Below are positions 52,201 to 55,140 of a stretch of 64,000 nt of DNA, piece by piece (positions within the stretch are counted from its first letter, which is position 1; each line of letters opens with the position of its first letter). This DNA is from Pseudeuparius sepicola (Eukaryota > Arthropoda > Insecta > Coleoptera > Anthribidae), in NCBI GenBank assembly GCA_963920635.1, contig OY987303.1:45383223-45447222 (forward strand), written 5' to 3'. A model generated the notes under the pieces. The model saw only the letters and a program-made list of their open reading frames with translations. It did not search any database and was not told the DNA's origin. A program made the position numbers and the translations under genes.

Positions 52201-54953
52201 AAAAAAAAAAACATCAAGAACATATGGAGAAATACCAATAAATTCCAAGAAAATGCCAAAAAATTCCAAGAAAATGCCAAAAAATGACAAAAATGCCAAA
52301 AAATTCCAACAAATACAAAAAAATGCCAAAAATTCCAAGAGCGTGTACACTAAAATTCCTCCTAATGGGTGGAATGCATAAAAACTAGTAGGTGCTAATG
52401 CTTCACCGAAAAGTATCTACTTTGTAGCATTTGCTTTTACATAGAAGCATCTGCTTCACACTGTACGGCAAAACAGAAGTATCTACTACTGAGCTGAAGT
52501 ATCTACTTTGTGCGGTGCGTGCATGACGTGTCAAACATTTTACTAAATTTTACAATTACCTTACCAGAATCACCTAAACTTCTTAAAAATACCTCCATTT
52601 TTTGAGTGGGCGACAAGGCTCCACCCCTTGTTTCTATATAGGATCATCATAATTATTAAGAAAATAATGTGCAAGCCACTCTACATTCTCTCTATTGAAC
52701 CTGAAATACCAAATTGTGAAATTAACTTAATTTTATACAAATTAGGCATTTATAGATATTATAAAACTGCACAATTTACGATAATTACCTAAATAATTTA
52801 CGATATTTGTCATCATTGTATCGTCTCATTTGATTGTATACTTTACTGCGACGCACATTCATAAAAATTAAAAAAAAAACACTTAATTTGCGGTGGCCGA
52901 AGTTTCTGAAACACCGACTTCGCTTAGACTGGAGTAAATACTACTAAACTAGTAGATACTTCTGAAGCATAGTACCTTCTTCTATATACCAAGTGCATAG
53001 TAGCATGTACTATGGGGAGTAGTAAATGCTTCGTTCCTATAGTAGAAACTTCATAAATGTAGTACTTACTTGATAAGCATTAGCATCTACTACTTTTTAT
53101 GCATTCCACCCATTGACAGAGCAGCTAAACTACTCTATGTGTCCCACAACGAAAACTTGTTATAAAAAATGGAAGTGGCAATAGATCAATTTTTATTTCT
53201 GACACTGTTAAAGATGAAGAAGGCATTGACGTAATATTGAAGGTGATGATGACAGTGATGAAGGTATAATATATGCTTTGTTTCTCATATACCTATGATT
53301 GTTTTTTTTAATTTGTCTTTATTTCTTTGTATTTTTTTTATTTTTAACCTTTTTGTTTGTGTTAATGTATTTTGCGTTCTATTTTTTGGAAGATATTTTT
53401 TCATTACTTAAATGTTTATTTTTATGAGTTTCTTAGTTTTTAATTTTTAATACCCTGTAGTAAATTTCCCTGTACCTTTTTTCAATGAATTGACTAGTAG
53501 TAATTTTATTTCAATTGAAGAAGGTATTTCAATCTCAGAGACTAAAATCGTTGACTGACGTATTAATAAGACTTGTCACGGCTATAGTTTCATGTCCTGG
53601 AAAGTAGATGGCGCCTATGGTCAACAATGTGTTTTGCATTGTATTTTGTCTCTGGGAGGCGCACGGTGAGCCAGCGAACGGTCAAACATGACAGCCGTGA
53701 GCACTCTTTAATAATACTTCAGTCAACGCTAAAATACAGTGATTCGGTTTTAAATGAACGTACTCCTAGAATCCTGAGTTTGTCCCAAAAAAAGAATAAG
53801 AAACTTGCGTGTCCACACCAAAATAGATATTTGTGTATCAAGGCAGTACACGGCGCACGCCGAATGTCGGGCGAAAATAGGGCGGTAGCCAAAATTTTAA
53901 GAAAATCGGGGTTGGGTTACAGCGCCGAACGTCGGGCAAAAATAGGGGGTACCTAGCCAAAGGTTCAAGAAAATCGGGGGTGGATTGTTACAGCACCGAA
54001 CGTCGGGCGAAAATAGGGGGTACCTATCCCGACCTAGCCAAAATTTCAAGAAAATTGGGGGTGGGTTACACCATTGGAAATAATTACCACTTCTTTTTTC
54101 AGCAGCGCGTCACTGCCGACTGCCACAATATAGTGCGAATATCTTGGCGAATATCCCCTTCTTTTTTTATACGGCAGTGCAAAGATGCTTGACAAAAATG
54201 CACTTCCGACGTACCTAAATAAGTTTACTTTGGACATGTAAGTATGGAGTTAAATGTATGTCCAAAGAAGTCACGTGACTCAACTCGCCAATGAGAGAAG
54301 CGCAAGACGTATACCGACTTTTTTATACGTCGGATGTATACATAGCCACTGCCTTTAATTTAATACCACTAGTGGTATTATCGCTGAAGCTGATTGGTTA
54401 TTATTTCCGAAAATTATGTCATTTCATTGGTTCATATTGGCAGGCGTTGAATTCTCAGACATAATACATAGTATGATCTCAGGTACCTATAATATTTACC
54501 ATTTTATTTAAAGCAAAATTCCTCACTACACCGATAGCCTAACACCAACACCTATGAATCCTAAATGTAAATTACATAGATTTTATTTATTTTTGATCAA
54601 ATTATTATAGATGCAATGCAGCATGAGAGAAAGTAGGTAGCTTTCAAAATCTATCAAACTGATCTTTGTTCTTATAAAGCGTGATTACAGACTTAATTTT
54701 AATGTTGAATAACAGAGAGGACTACTGAATGAAAATGAAAAATGAATAAAAAAAAGTAGGTGGAAACCAGTCTCTCATTTTGCATCTGGTAATAATATCT
54801 ATCTGCATTGCGTGTTATTATTAAAATATCAAATATCTACATATTACAAAACACAGACAAATTTTACTGATAAGAGTGATAAGAACGTACCTTATTAGCG
54901 ATTACTGATAATAAAGCTGTTATCGCGAACCAAAACAGATGATCGCACGTCAT
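438..54953 (-). CDS. Ptp10D: Receptor-type tyrosine phosphatase 10D, 5' part (gene span, six exons)
   Basis: This entry is the join of the six coding exons listed separately, 63+244+285+376+188+612 nt, about 589 residues. The order is signal peptide, then successive fibronectin type III repeats whose sequence follows Drosophila Ptp10D/Ptp4E closely (for example [54 protein letters not shown]). The family is a single-pass cell-surface phosphatase of neurons and tracheal epithelium, with extracellular FN3 repeats and one cytoplasmic phosphatase domain; the latter two-thirds lie beyond position 438. Splice phases are 0,1,1,2,1,1, and every codon split across an intron reads sensibly. No stop or frameshift was seen, so the gene looks functional. 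Flies have two paralogues (Ptp10D and Ptp4E); I cannot tell whether this is a pre-duplication single gene. Confidence 0.92.
1050..1786 (-). other. Ptp10D intron 5
   Basis: 737-bp AT-rich intron with a GTATGA donor and a TTTTTTAAG acceptor. It is the only short intron in the set and carries no recognisable transposon. Confidence 0.8.
1787..1974 (-). CDS. Ptp10D: Ptp10D exon 5, second half of an FN3 repeat
   Basis: 188 nt. It completes the repeat begun in exon 4: after TTTCAG it reads (S)[19 protein letters not shown], then [20 protein letters not shown] and [16 protein letters not shown], with the donor A|GTATGA (phase 1). EPGKT and [12 protein letters not shown] are diagnostic for Ptp10D. 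The intron that splits this repeat is phase 2, unlike the phase-1 introns at other repeat borders. Confidence 0.94.
1975..3020. other. Intron 4, stretch without recognised content
   Basis: AT-rich intronic sequence. The short open frames here have no recognisable similarity and no splice context. Confidence 0.5.
3027..3131. repeat. Short palindromic MITE-like repeat
   Basis: Two arms of roughly 45 bp (starting ACTTTAGACCTATTGAAATC and ending GATTTCAAATGGTTTGAAGT on the plus strand) are imperfect reverse complements around a short centre at about 3070-3085. No target duplication was identified. Confidence 0.45.
3230..3790 (+). pseudogene. Degenerate non-LTR retrotransposon reverse transcriptase
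   Basis: Broken frames on the plus strand carry reverse transcriptase signatures: MLMFADDLK (motif C, FADD form) near 3370-3395, [17 protein letters not shown] near 3475-3520, and [18 protein letters not shown] near 3575-3630. Several stops and frameshifts interrupt it. The order and spacing match the thumb-proximal part of LINE RTs of the CR1/Jockey group. Both ends are lost, and a polymerase domain this decayed cannot be active. Confidence 0.75.
4078..4300 (+). mobile_element. tRNA-derived SINE
   Basis: The head GGGGCGGCGCAGCGGTGCAC (from 4081) has a Pol III A-box-like segment, and GGGTTCGATTCCCA (4147-4160) is a typical B box or T-arm. A non-tRNA body follows, ending in an A-rich tail with GAAATAAAAAAATAA near 4280-4293. 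The acceptor and anticodon arms do not fold properly, so this is not a tRNA gene. An internal Pol III promoter plus an A-rich tail is the layout of a SINE. Confidence 0.65.
4301..5425. other. Intron 4, unclassified stretch
   Basis: AT-rich sequence with a slightly GC-richer patch at 4740-4870 containing TGACGTCA-like motifs (also at 5214-5221). No coding region or element ends were recognised. Confidence 0.4.
5430..6262. repeat. Foldback (long-TIR) element
   Basis: The left arm begins GAGCATAATGTATTCCGTGG (about 5434) and its reverse complement ends the right arm at CATTATGCTC (about 6260). Arms are about 100 bp or more and include the sequence around GAAGGGAAGTTG and TTGTATGCTACGTAATGGCG. 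The interior (5530-6150) has no transposase that I can see. It is probably a non-autonomous DNA element. Confidence 0.6.
6433..7930 (-). mobile_element. Internally deleted mariner-like element nested in the outer palindrome
   Basis: It is inserted at TATA (TA at 6431-6432 and 7931-7932). The left arm (CAGGGTGACCATATTTCGAG) and right arm (to 7930) are inverted repeats of about 450 bp; the right arm lacks the last few bases of the CAGGGTG end. Between them, on the minus strand at about 7300-7150, a short frame starts [18 protein letters not shown] and, after a stop, ends [20 protein letters not shown]. This resembles the beginning and the end of a mariner-type transposase joined together, so the catalytic middle has been deleted. 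Confidence 0.7.
7357..7497. repeat. Three-copy 47-bp tandem repeat
   Basis: The unit, with TATGGGGCTTATGTTTCCAA and GGCACTCTATGCAAAAACA, is repeated about three times beside the right arm of the deleted mariner. A single related unit stands at about 6895-6930 beside the left arm in inverted orientation, so the repeat grew on one side only. Confidence 0.7.
9378..9680. other. Intron 4, unclassified stretch
   Basis: Nothing recognised apart from being the immediate upstream flank of the THAP remnant. Confidence 0.4.
9674..9996 (+). pseudogene. THAP-domain gene remnant, two exons
   Basis: A frame reading [17 protein letters not shown] (from about 9683) and [14 protein letters not shown] matches the C-terminal part of a THAP zinc finger (C-x2-H-F, then an AVPT-type box). 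It ends at TTTAA|GTAAGT (9798). After a 57-bp intron with a TTTTAG acceptor a second exon (9856-9996) reads [20 protein letters not shown] and ends before GTGAGC. The first half of the THAP domain and all downstream exons are missing, and a TGA stands just upstream. THAP domains head P-element transposases, so this is probably a decayed P-like transposon rather than a host exon. Confidence 0.6.
10162..10200. repeat. (TA)n microsatellite
   Basis: About 17 uninterrupted TA dinucleotides followed by TGTATAT. Confidence 0.95.
10201..11261. other. Intron 4, GC-richer unclassified repeat-like stretch
   Basis: 10480-10670 and 10830-10970 contain repeated GCGAATGTGTGAAC and TTCGCCTCG motifs in both orientations, which suggests subterminal repeats of a DNA element. 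No paired ends or target duplication were found, and no convincing coding sequence. Confidence 0.4.
11274..12492 (+). mobile_element. 5'-truncated Jockey-type LINE
   Basis: The element is flanked by a perfect 12-bp duplication, CCTACATATAGT, at 11262-11273 and 12493-12504, the mark of target-primed insertion. It starts within reverse transcriptase motif A and ends with a 3' region of about 270 bp rich in ATT/ATC. The 3' end shows no long poly-A tail, only a short AAAGCTAA before the duplication. The 5' truncation shows it was dead on arrival. Confidence 0.88.
11279..12223 (+). pseudogene. Reverse transcriptase C-terminal part of the Jockey-type LINE
   Basis: One long open frame with no ATG of its own. 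It begins [17 protein letters not shown] (motif A aspartate) and contains [20 protein letters not shown] (motif B), [11 protein letters not shown] (motif C, catalytic YADD), [14 protein letters not shown] and [14 protein letters not shown]. The rest is the thumb and C-terminal region ending [11 protein letters not shown]. This order is standard for Jockey-clade ORF2. The endonuclease and RT fingers are lost through the 5' truncation. The frame has no internal stop over more than 310 codons, so the insertion is probably fairly recent. Confidence 0.9.
12530..12725 (-). pseudogene. LINE reverse transcriptase fragment
   Basis: A minus-strand frame (about 12723-12538) reads [20 protein letters not shown] then [17 protein letters not shown]. 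This is the RT finger region (KxVPIxKKGDxxxxxNYRPISLL...KxxE) of Jockey/CR1-type LINEs. It lies just beyond the Jockey insertion but on the opposite strand, so it is a separate older fragment. Nothing else of it is recognisable. Confidence 0.75.
12884..13202. mobile_element. MITE of about 320 bp
   Basis: The ends are inverted repeats: GACTACGTTTATCTCG near 12888 and CGAGATAAATGTAGTC near 13177. Each continues inward with a related CGATCGGATTGA / TCAATCGGATCG. The target duplication is unclear. No coding content. Confidence 0.6.
13203..13487. other. Intron 4, unclassified
   Basis: AT-rich sequence with no recognised content. Confidence 0.4.
14111..14880. repeat. Foldback with an inner GC-rich hAT-like inverted repeat
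   Basis: The outer ends GAAGGAATAATAAAGAGG (14111) and CCTCTTATTATTATTCCTTC (about 14861-14880) are inverted. Inside, CCAGAGATGGCGGGCAGAGC (14284-14303) pairs with the reverse complement ending GCCATGTCTGG (14712). CCAGAxATGG ends are hAT-like, but no 8-bp duplication could be matched. The interior holds GC-rich tracts of GAGCCGAGC type and no real gene; the arginine-rich open frames are by-products of base composition. Confidence 0.55.
14945..16072. repeat. Foldback element, right end truncated
   Basis: The arm at about 15008-15150 (TTTTTATTTTTCATCCGATT, with poly-T, then AGATAGGTCACAAA) is mirrored at about 15945-16065 (AATCGGATGAAAAATAAAAA). The left end has GTGGCCCATTTGGAATGGGG and GCCACCCCTG, while the right partner of that end is missing where the next foldback begins. 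The interior includes a small hairpin around TTTCGAACCACCTAGGGGTT (15464-15483). Confidence 0.6.
16073..17226. repeat. Foldback element with GAGTCGAGACAAT ends
   Basis: The left end TGAGTCGAGACAATCACGTA (16067-16086) is inverted at 17208-17224 (GGAATTGTCTCGACTC). Outer arms run about 16075-16130 and 17165-17226, with a second inverted pair inside (about 16140-16270 with 16480-16600, including GTAGAGCTCTTCG). It abuts the 3' end of the Tc1-like transposase gene, so it may be a derivative of that element's terminal repeats. Confidence 0.55.
17249..18242 (-). pseudogene. Tc1/mariner transposase, DD34E type, frameshifted
   Basis: The ATG at 18242 starts [20 protein letters not shown], the first helix-turn-helix. 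Frameshifts follow, with [20 protein letters not shown] readable in another frame. From about 17911 a long frame carries the catalytic domain: FVDEKTWQS (first Asp), [15 protein letters not shown] (second Asp) and [18 protein letters not shown] (Glu). The second Asp and the Glu are separated by 34 residues, hence DD34E (Tc1-like). The family moves DNA by cut and paste at TA sites. The catalytic triad is intact but the DNA-binding half is broken, so this copy is inactive. Its own TIRs were not found. Confidence 0.85.
18860..18887. repeat. 28-30 bp near-palindrome made of the ends of the 180-bp MITE
   Basis: CGTTGACTGACGTTAATATG followed by TCAGTCATCG consists of the terminal sequence of the MITEs at 53549 and 56796 followed by its own inverse. 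The homologous site in copy 2 lies at about 20954-20979, so it predates the separation of the two copies. Confidence 0.5.
19126..19235. repeat. GC-rich transposon end (hAT-like)
   Basis: GTGGCGTAGCGTGGGGGGGC and GGGGCCATGGCCCCGGGCGG form a GC-rich block of the kind found at ends of insect hAT elements (AGTGGCGTAGC). No partner end is visible. Confidence 0.35.
19318..19570. repeat. Tandem duplication of about 150 bp
   Basis: The segment with AGATACGAAAAAAAGTTGCT, CTTGATAAAAGTTTTTGC and ATGAGAAATCTCAATTTTAT occurs twice, beginning near 19320 and near 19473, with a few differences. The second copy runs into the DD41D transposase remnant. Confidence 0.75.
19570..19990 (-). pseudogene. Mariner transposase remnant, DD41D type
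   Basis: The minus-strand frame contains [20 protein letters not shown] (second Asp) and [20 protein letters not shown] (third Asp, in the changed motif TVAD), separated by 41 residues, followed by [19 protein letters not shown]. The first aspartate and the whole DNA-binding region are missing upstream of 19990. DD41D is the spacing of the rosa-type mariner group. Truncated and inactive. Confidence 0.8.
20038..20764. other. Intron 4, AT-rich unclassified stretch
   Basis: No coding or element features recognised. Confidence 0.45.
20765..21713. mobile_element. TIR element copy 2, short non-autonomous form
   Basis: About 950 bp, inverted relative to copy 1. It starts TTGTACAAGCGCGGCC and ends with the reverse complement of a related sequence (GGACCGCACCTGTACC). 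Its first half matches 18620-19048 and its second half matches 13488-14000 of copy 1, both reversed. The two halves join directly at about 21235, showing the uninterrupted form of the element. The TIRs are diverged, so it is older or faster-decaying than copy 1. Confidence 0.7.
21828..22203 (-). CDS. Ptp10D: Ptp10D exon 4, FN3 repeat plus start of the next
   Basis: 376 nt, entering in phase 1 after ATTACAG and leaving in phase 2 at GTGTCAG|GTGAGC. It encodes [36 protein letters not shown], the highly conserved [18 protein letters not shown] and [20 protein letters not shown], then begins the next repeat ([20 protein letters not shown]). This is the best-conserved exon in the window relative to the fly protein. 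Its GC content and CG count are clearly above the flanking intron. Confidence 0.96.
22259..22350. repeat. 47-bp tandem duplication next to exon 4
   Basis: TATGATTTGTCATGATTGTG and TTTTTGTTA...GAGGCATAGCC appear twice with a period of 47 bp. It lies 55 bp upstream of the exon 4 acceptor, within the branchpoint-proximal part of intron 3. Confidence 0.85.
22351..24630. other. Intron 3, AT-rich stretch without recognised genes
   Basis: No coding content recognised. 24425-24450 (GCTCGCCCTGTATATTG) and 24630-24660 (ATACAGGGTGTTTCTAAATT) resemble ends of TA-targeted mariner-type elements, but no full element could be delimited. Confidence 0.45.
25619..28685 (+). pseudogene. P-element (THAP9-like) transposase, four exons, nearly intact
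   Basis: Exon 1 (to 25712) carries [20 protein letters not shown], the first cysteines of the THAP finger. Exon 2 (25897-26066) has [10 protein letters not shown] and [10 protein letters not shown], the C-x2-H half. Exon 3 is 26220-26414. Exon 4 starts at 26686. All introns have GT-AG ends with agreeing phases. The RNase H-like core has [14 protein letters not shown] (first Asp), [12 protein letters not shown] (second Asp), the [14 protein letters not shown] box, and [17 protein letters not shown] (Glu). The [16 protein letters not shown] region is near the C-terminus. Lesions are an in-frame TAA at 26751, frameshifts near 27600 and 27925, and a probable frameshift after the start ATG (about 25621). 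All catalytic residues remain. Inactive as it stands but young-looking. Confidence 0.9.
28686..29560. other. 3' non-coding part of the P element
   Basis: AT-rich sequence between the transposase stop and the right TIR. Polyadenylation-like AATAAA motifs are present (for example around 28786 and 29218). The last 150 bp before the TIR are GC-richer. Confidence 0.55.
29635..30560 (-). pseudogene. Decayed mariner-like element with transposase fragment
   Basis: An inverted pair (about 29935-30030 with 30180-30290, around CACCTGTTGACTCCAAAGTT) forms a foldback. At about 30560-30395 on the minus strand a fragment reads [12 protein letters not shown] then [16 protein letters not shown], the first catalytic-aspartate block of a mariner transposase of DD41D-like type, with a frameshift between. 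30779 (ACCCTGTATATA) may be its right end. The left end could be 24632, in which case the P element lies inside it; that is unproven. Confidence 0.6.
30853..31137 (-). CDS. Ptp10D: Ptp10D exon 3, one FN3 repeat
   Basis: 285 nt, phase 1 at both ends, so it is a symmetric module holding exactly one fibronectin type III repeat. It starts after TTTCAG with [17 protein letters not shown], has the core tryptophan in [12 protein letters not shown], and ends [29 protein letters not shown], with the donor A|GTAAGT. The joint with exon 2 gives a valine codon and the joint with exon 4 a lysine codon (TTKPNTPGKF), as in the fly protein. Because it is 1-1 symmetric it could be skipped without breaking the frame; I see no evidence that it is. 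Confidence 0.95.
31138..32935. other. Intron 2, AT-rich stretch without recognised content
   Basis: No element ends, coding regions or structured repeats seen. Confidence 0.5.
32938..33972. repeat. 1-kb foldback element
   Basis: Arms of about 480 bp: the left (CATGTAAACATGTGTCGAAA, AAACAGGGCGTCAAATTACA) is mirrored on the right (TTGACGTCCTGTATAACG, TTTCGATACATGTTTATATG). The arms meet near 33400-33510 around TAAAACCTATAAAAAGAG and CTTTAGTAGGTTTTATGACA. Internal GACAGGACG/CAGGGCG ends suggest a mariner-type origin. No coding sequence. Confidence 0.7.
33973..35435. other. Intron 2, unclassified
   Basis: A single element end, ACAGGGTGTTAAAAGTTAAA (34070), is visible, but no partner. No coding region was recognised. 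Confidence 0.4.
35436..35935. repeat. Imperfect tandem repeat of about 290 bp
   Basis: The segment with TATCTCTGTAATTTTTAAGA, GGTTCAAAAACTAAAGTTTT and GCCGCCAAGAAAAAAACAAT is followed by a diverged second copy from about 35745 (TATCTCAGCGATGTCTTAGA, CCACCAAGAAAAAATTAGTT). The first is headed by ACAGGGTGTTTCC. Confidence 0.55.
36345..36403 (+). other. 5S rRNA-like segment, unit 1 (pseudo)
   Basis: GCGATCGTCAAAGTCAAGCA, ACGCCGCGCGCAGTCGGTTC and ATGGATGGGTGATCCC follow the middle of animal 5S rRNA (ATCACCGAAGTTAAGCAACG, then the TTGGATGGGTGACC box). This covers the intermediate element and box C of the internal Pol III promoter. The 5' and 3' parts of 5S rRNA are missing, so it is not a functional rRNA gene. 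Confidence 0.7.
37097..37168 (+). pseudogene. Possible THAP first exon inside an insert
   Basis: Within the 295-bp insert (36921-37215) an ATG opens 24 codons beginning [20 protein letters not shown] and ending at CCAACG|GTAAGT, a strong donor in phase 0. The C-x2-C spacing right after the methionine is how THAP domains start. The second half of a THAP domain is not nearby. It may be a scrap of another P-like transposon; the short length keeps confidence low. Confidence 0.4.
37221..37280 (+). other. 5S rRNA-like segment, unit 2 (pseudo)
   Basis: The same segment as at 36345 with very few changes (GGACGGGTGATCCC). It follows directly after the insert that splits the second unit. Confidence 0.7.
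37471..38415. other. Intron 2, AT-rich stretch without recognised content
   Basis: No gene or element ends recognised. Confidence 0.45.
38418..38648. repeat. Small foldback, MITE-like
   Basis: The left arm (GAGTACCTCAGAAAATATAG, CAGAAAGCTCCTTAA) is inverted on the right (TTAAGGAGCTTTCTGTTCTG, ATTTTCTGTGTTAGTACC). About 230 bp; no clear target duplication. Confidence 0.55.
38649..40061. other. Intron 2, without recognised genes
   Basis: AT-rich. It includes the diverged palindrome copy at 39090-39190 related to the 5S-bearing unit. No coding region recognised. Confidence 0.45.
40070..41076. mobile_element. hAT-type non-autonomous element with an ATCGAT-rich array core
   Basis: A perfect 8-bp duplication, TCCATAAC, lies at 40062-40069 and 41077-41084. 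The ends are TAGGCCTGAGACAAAATA and, inverted, TAGGGCTGTTCGATCTCC, hAT-like short TIRs. Almost all of the interior is a low-complexity array of ATCGATTTTATCGAT / TCGATAAGATCGATT units. Two direct copies of a unique block of about 125 bp (from about 40373 and about 40661, including CACCCATTGCGTCCAGACCG) sit inside. No transposase: the long open frames with KIDFIDKID repeats are array translations. Confidence 0.82.
41513..41888. mobile_element. Foldback with an embedded tRNA-like sequence
   Basis: Arms of about 75 bp, ATAAATGATGTTTAGTGGCA with ATCAATTGAAAAAAATGCAC at the left, are mirrored at 41812-41888 (GAGTGCATTTTTTTTTCAAT, TGCCACTAAACATCATTTAT). The tRNA-like segment adjoins the inner end of the left arm. 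The centre holds another short hairpin, GTAGAAGACTTCGCCGTCTT. Confidence 0.7.
41579..41648 (-). tRNA. tRNA-like sequence (pseudo-tRNA)
   Basis: On the minus strand it reads CCGGTAGCTTAGTTGGTTAA (D arm, A box), CCTACGGCCACAGTAGG (five-pair anticodon stem) and CCGGGTTCAAGTCCCGG (perfect T arm, B box). The seven-base anticodon loop GGCCACA lacks U33, and the acceptor stem has mismatches, so it is unlikely to act as a tRNA. Read literally the anticodon would be CCA. An internal Pol III promoter could still be active. Confidence 0.5.
42190..43910. mobile_element. Mariner-type composite region with a palindrome
   Basis: It starts CAGTGTGTCCCAAAAACTTG after TA (42188-42189) and ends AATCACCCTG before TA (43911-43912), but these two ends are not alike, so it probably joins parts of two elements. 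The middle (about 42485-43650) is an inverted repeat whose arms include GAAAACTGAAATTTCGGAGT / ACTTTCGCCTACGACAGTCC and CATACAGACC. Confidence 0.5.
42610..43528 (+). mobile_element. Deleted mariner-like element with about 230-bp TIRs and transposase N-terminus
   Basis: It starts CAGGGTGTTCGGGAAAAAAT after TA (42608-42609) and ends CGAACACCCTG before TA (43529-43530). The arms are inverted repeats of about 230 bp. Between them, at 42916-43030, [20 protein letters not shown] then [15 protein letters not shown] is the start of a mariner DD41D-group transposase, after which the frame breaks and the catalytic part is absent. Confidence 0.72.
43963..44372. mobile_element. piggyBac-type MITE
   Basis: TTAA at 43959-43962 and 44373-44376 flank CCCTTTCGCTGC and its inverse GCAGCGAAAGGG, the exact layout of piggyBac-family elements. 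At 410 bp it has no transposase. GCGTCATCCGCAG recurs three times as a subterminal motif. Confidence 0.85.
44540..46818 (-). mobile_element. DD41D mariner with about 450-bp terminal inverted repeats
   Basis: TA at 44538-44539 and 46819-46820 flank CAGGGTGGTTCACTTTTATG and its inverse. The TIRs extend about 450-480 bp (44540 to about 44990, and about 46325 to 46818) and are nearly identical; the same 73-residue open frame can be read in both. The transposase gene lies between them. It is the latest-looking insertion in the hAT stack. Confidence 0.88.
45136..46222 (-). pseudogene. Mariner transposase, DD41D, nearly intact
   Basis: The ATG at 46222 starts [20 protein letters not shown], a helix-turn-helix region, followed by a second one ([16 protein letters not shown]). 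The catalytic domain has [19 protein letters not shown] (first Asp), [20 protein letters not shown] (second Asp) and [20 protein letters not shown] (third Asp), with 41 residues between the second and third. It ends EQLLNVVQI near 45139. Lesions are one in-frame TAA near 46070 and one frameshift in a poly-T run near 45590. About 360 residues in all, the normal mariner length. Cut-and-paste transposase acting at TA sites; inactive here because of the two lesions. Confidence 0.88.
47531..47774 (-). CDS. Ptp10D: Ptp10D exon 2, first FN3-like repeat
   Basis: 244 nt, starting after a TTCCAG acceptor and ending ACAACAG|GTAAGT (phase 1). The peptide runs from [14 protein letters not shown] through [19 protein letters not shown] and [18 protein letters not shown] to TWTANFTT. 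This is the amino-terminal repeat of the Ptp10D ectodomain; the LxPGTKYxFWLYY pattern is characteristic of the family in insects. Several N-glycosylation sequons (NTT, NAT, NFT) are visible. The longer open frame upstream of 47774 is intronic. Confidence 0.93.
47775..48925. other. Intron 1, 3' part without recognised genes
   Basis: AT-rich. Two CACCCTGTAAAA / ACCCTGTAGCAC motifs near 47900-47945 look like isolated mariner ends. Confidence 0.4.
49133..49291 (-). pseudogene. THAP-domain exon remnant in intron 1
   Basis: After a TTATTGCAG acceptor (AG at 49293-49292) the minus strand reads [20 protein letters not shown] and [16 protein letters not shown], the second half of a THAP finger (conserved Trp, then C-x2-H-F). 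It stops at 49133. A continuation with one shift, [20 protein letters not shown], can be read to about 49030. The first C-x2-C half is not found upstream. It is on the same strand as Ptp10D but would not fit its frame; it is most likely a transposon remnant. Confidence 0.6.
49330..51000. other. Intron 1, AT-rich stretch without recognised content
   Basis: The open frame at 50138-50392 has no recognisable similarity or splice context. 49890-49960 resembles the centre of the foldback near 15860 (GTGTCCTGATTAACACTGTG against GTGTCCTGCTTAATGCTGTG). Confidence 0.4.
51006..52359. repeat. Region bounded by a 17-bp direct repeat and two A-rich low-complexity tracts
   Basis: GTGTACACTAAAATTCC occurs at 51006-51022 and 52343-52359. 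Inside each end is a tract of degenerate AAAATTCCAAGAAAATGCC units (about 51060-51215 and 52225-52342), in the same orientation. The middle (51240-52200) shows a mariner-type end (GGTACAGGGTGTTAAATTTT, 51744) and nothing coding. Confidence 0.55.
52366..53113. mobile_element. MITE of about 750 bp with GGGTGGAATGCATAAAAA ends
   Basis: GGGTGGAATGCATAAAAACT with AGTAGGTGCTAATGCTT at the left is inverted at the right (AAGCATTAGCATCTACTACT, TTTTATGCATTCCACCC). Variants of GAAGTATCTACT/AGTAGATACTTC recur throughout the arms. The target duplication is unclear. No coding region. Confidence 0.65.
53114..53541. other. Intron 1, AT-rich stretch
   Basis: No recognised features. Confidence 0.45.
53549..53728. 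mobile_element. 180-bp MITE, copy A
   Basis: The 7-bp duplication CTAAAAT lies at 53542-53548 and 53729-53735. The ends are CGTTGACTGACGTATTAATA and, inverted, CGTTGACTGAAGTATTATTA; the TIRs extend inward to the CACGGCTATAG/ACAGCCGTGAG segments. The second copy at 56796 is in the opposite orientation. Confidence 0.8.
53854..54070. repeat. Minisatellite, three units of about 66-79 bp
   Basis: Three units each start with CGCCGAAYGTCGGGCRAAAA and end with AAGAAAATCGGGG and TGGGTTACA-type sequence. They differ by small insertions (CTATCCCGAC in the third). It lies 820 bp from the proposed first exon of Ptp10D, inside intron 1. Confidence 0.85.
54071..54890. other. Intron 1, 5' end
   Basis: No recognised repeat or gene. 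It borders the exon 1 donor. Confidence 0.45.
54891..54953 (-). CDS. Ptp10D: Ptp10D exon 1, signal peptide
   Basis: The ATG (54953-54951) opens 21 codons beginning MTCDHLFWF and ending SVIANK, a short hydrophobic leader of signal-peptide type. It ends at AATAAG followed by GTACGT, a strong donor, in phase 0. That fits the phase-0 acceptor of exon 2, which begins EVRSAELVI. Leader exons are poorly conserved, so the call rests on the hydrophobic stretch, the donor, the matching phase and the position upstream on the right strand. Other ATGs or an alternative first exon are possible. Confidence 0.62.
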
Positions 54954-55140
54954 TGTAATTAAAAAAGACTTCCGTGTGAAGACGTTTATTATTATTTAAA
55001 AACAAAGCACCACTGGGACAAGAACACAAGAACGCGATTTCTTGGTAATTCACAACAGATAATAATAAACGAAAACGTGGATAGACACAAAACGTGCGGC
55101 GGAGAGAAATGTGTTAGAGAAATTCTAGGAAATGCAGTTT
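54954..55140 (-). promoter_or_regulatory. Probable Ptp10D 5' UTR and promoter-proximal region
   Basis: This is the sequence just upstream of the proposed Ptp10D start codon on the minus strand. It lacks obvious transposon ends and is somewhat richer in CG dinucleotides than the introns (around 55060-55170). No TATA box or initiator could be assigned with confidence, so the transcription start is unknown. The call is by position only. Confidence 0.3.
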
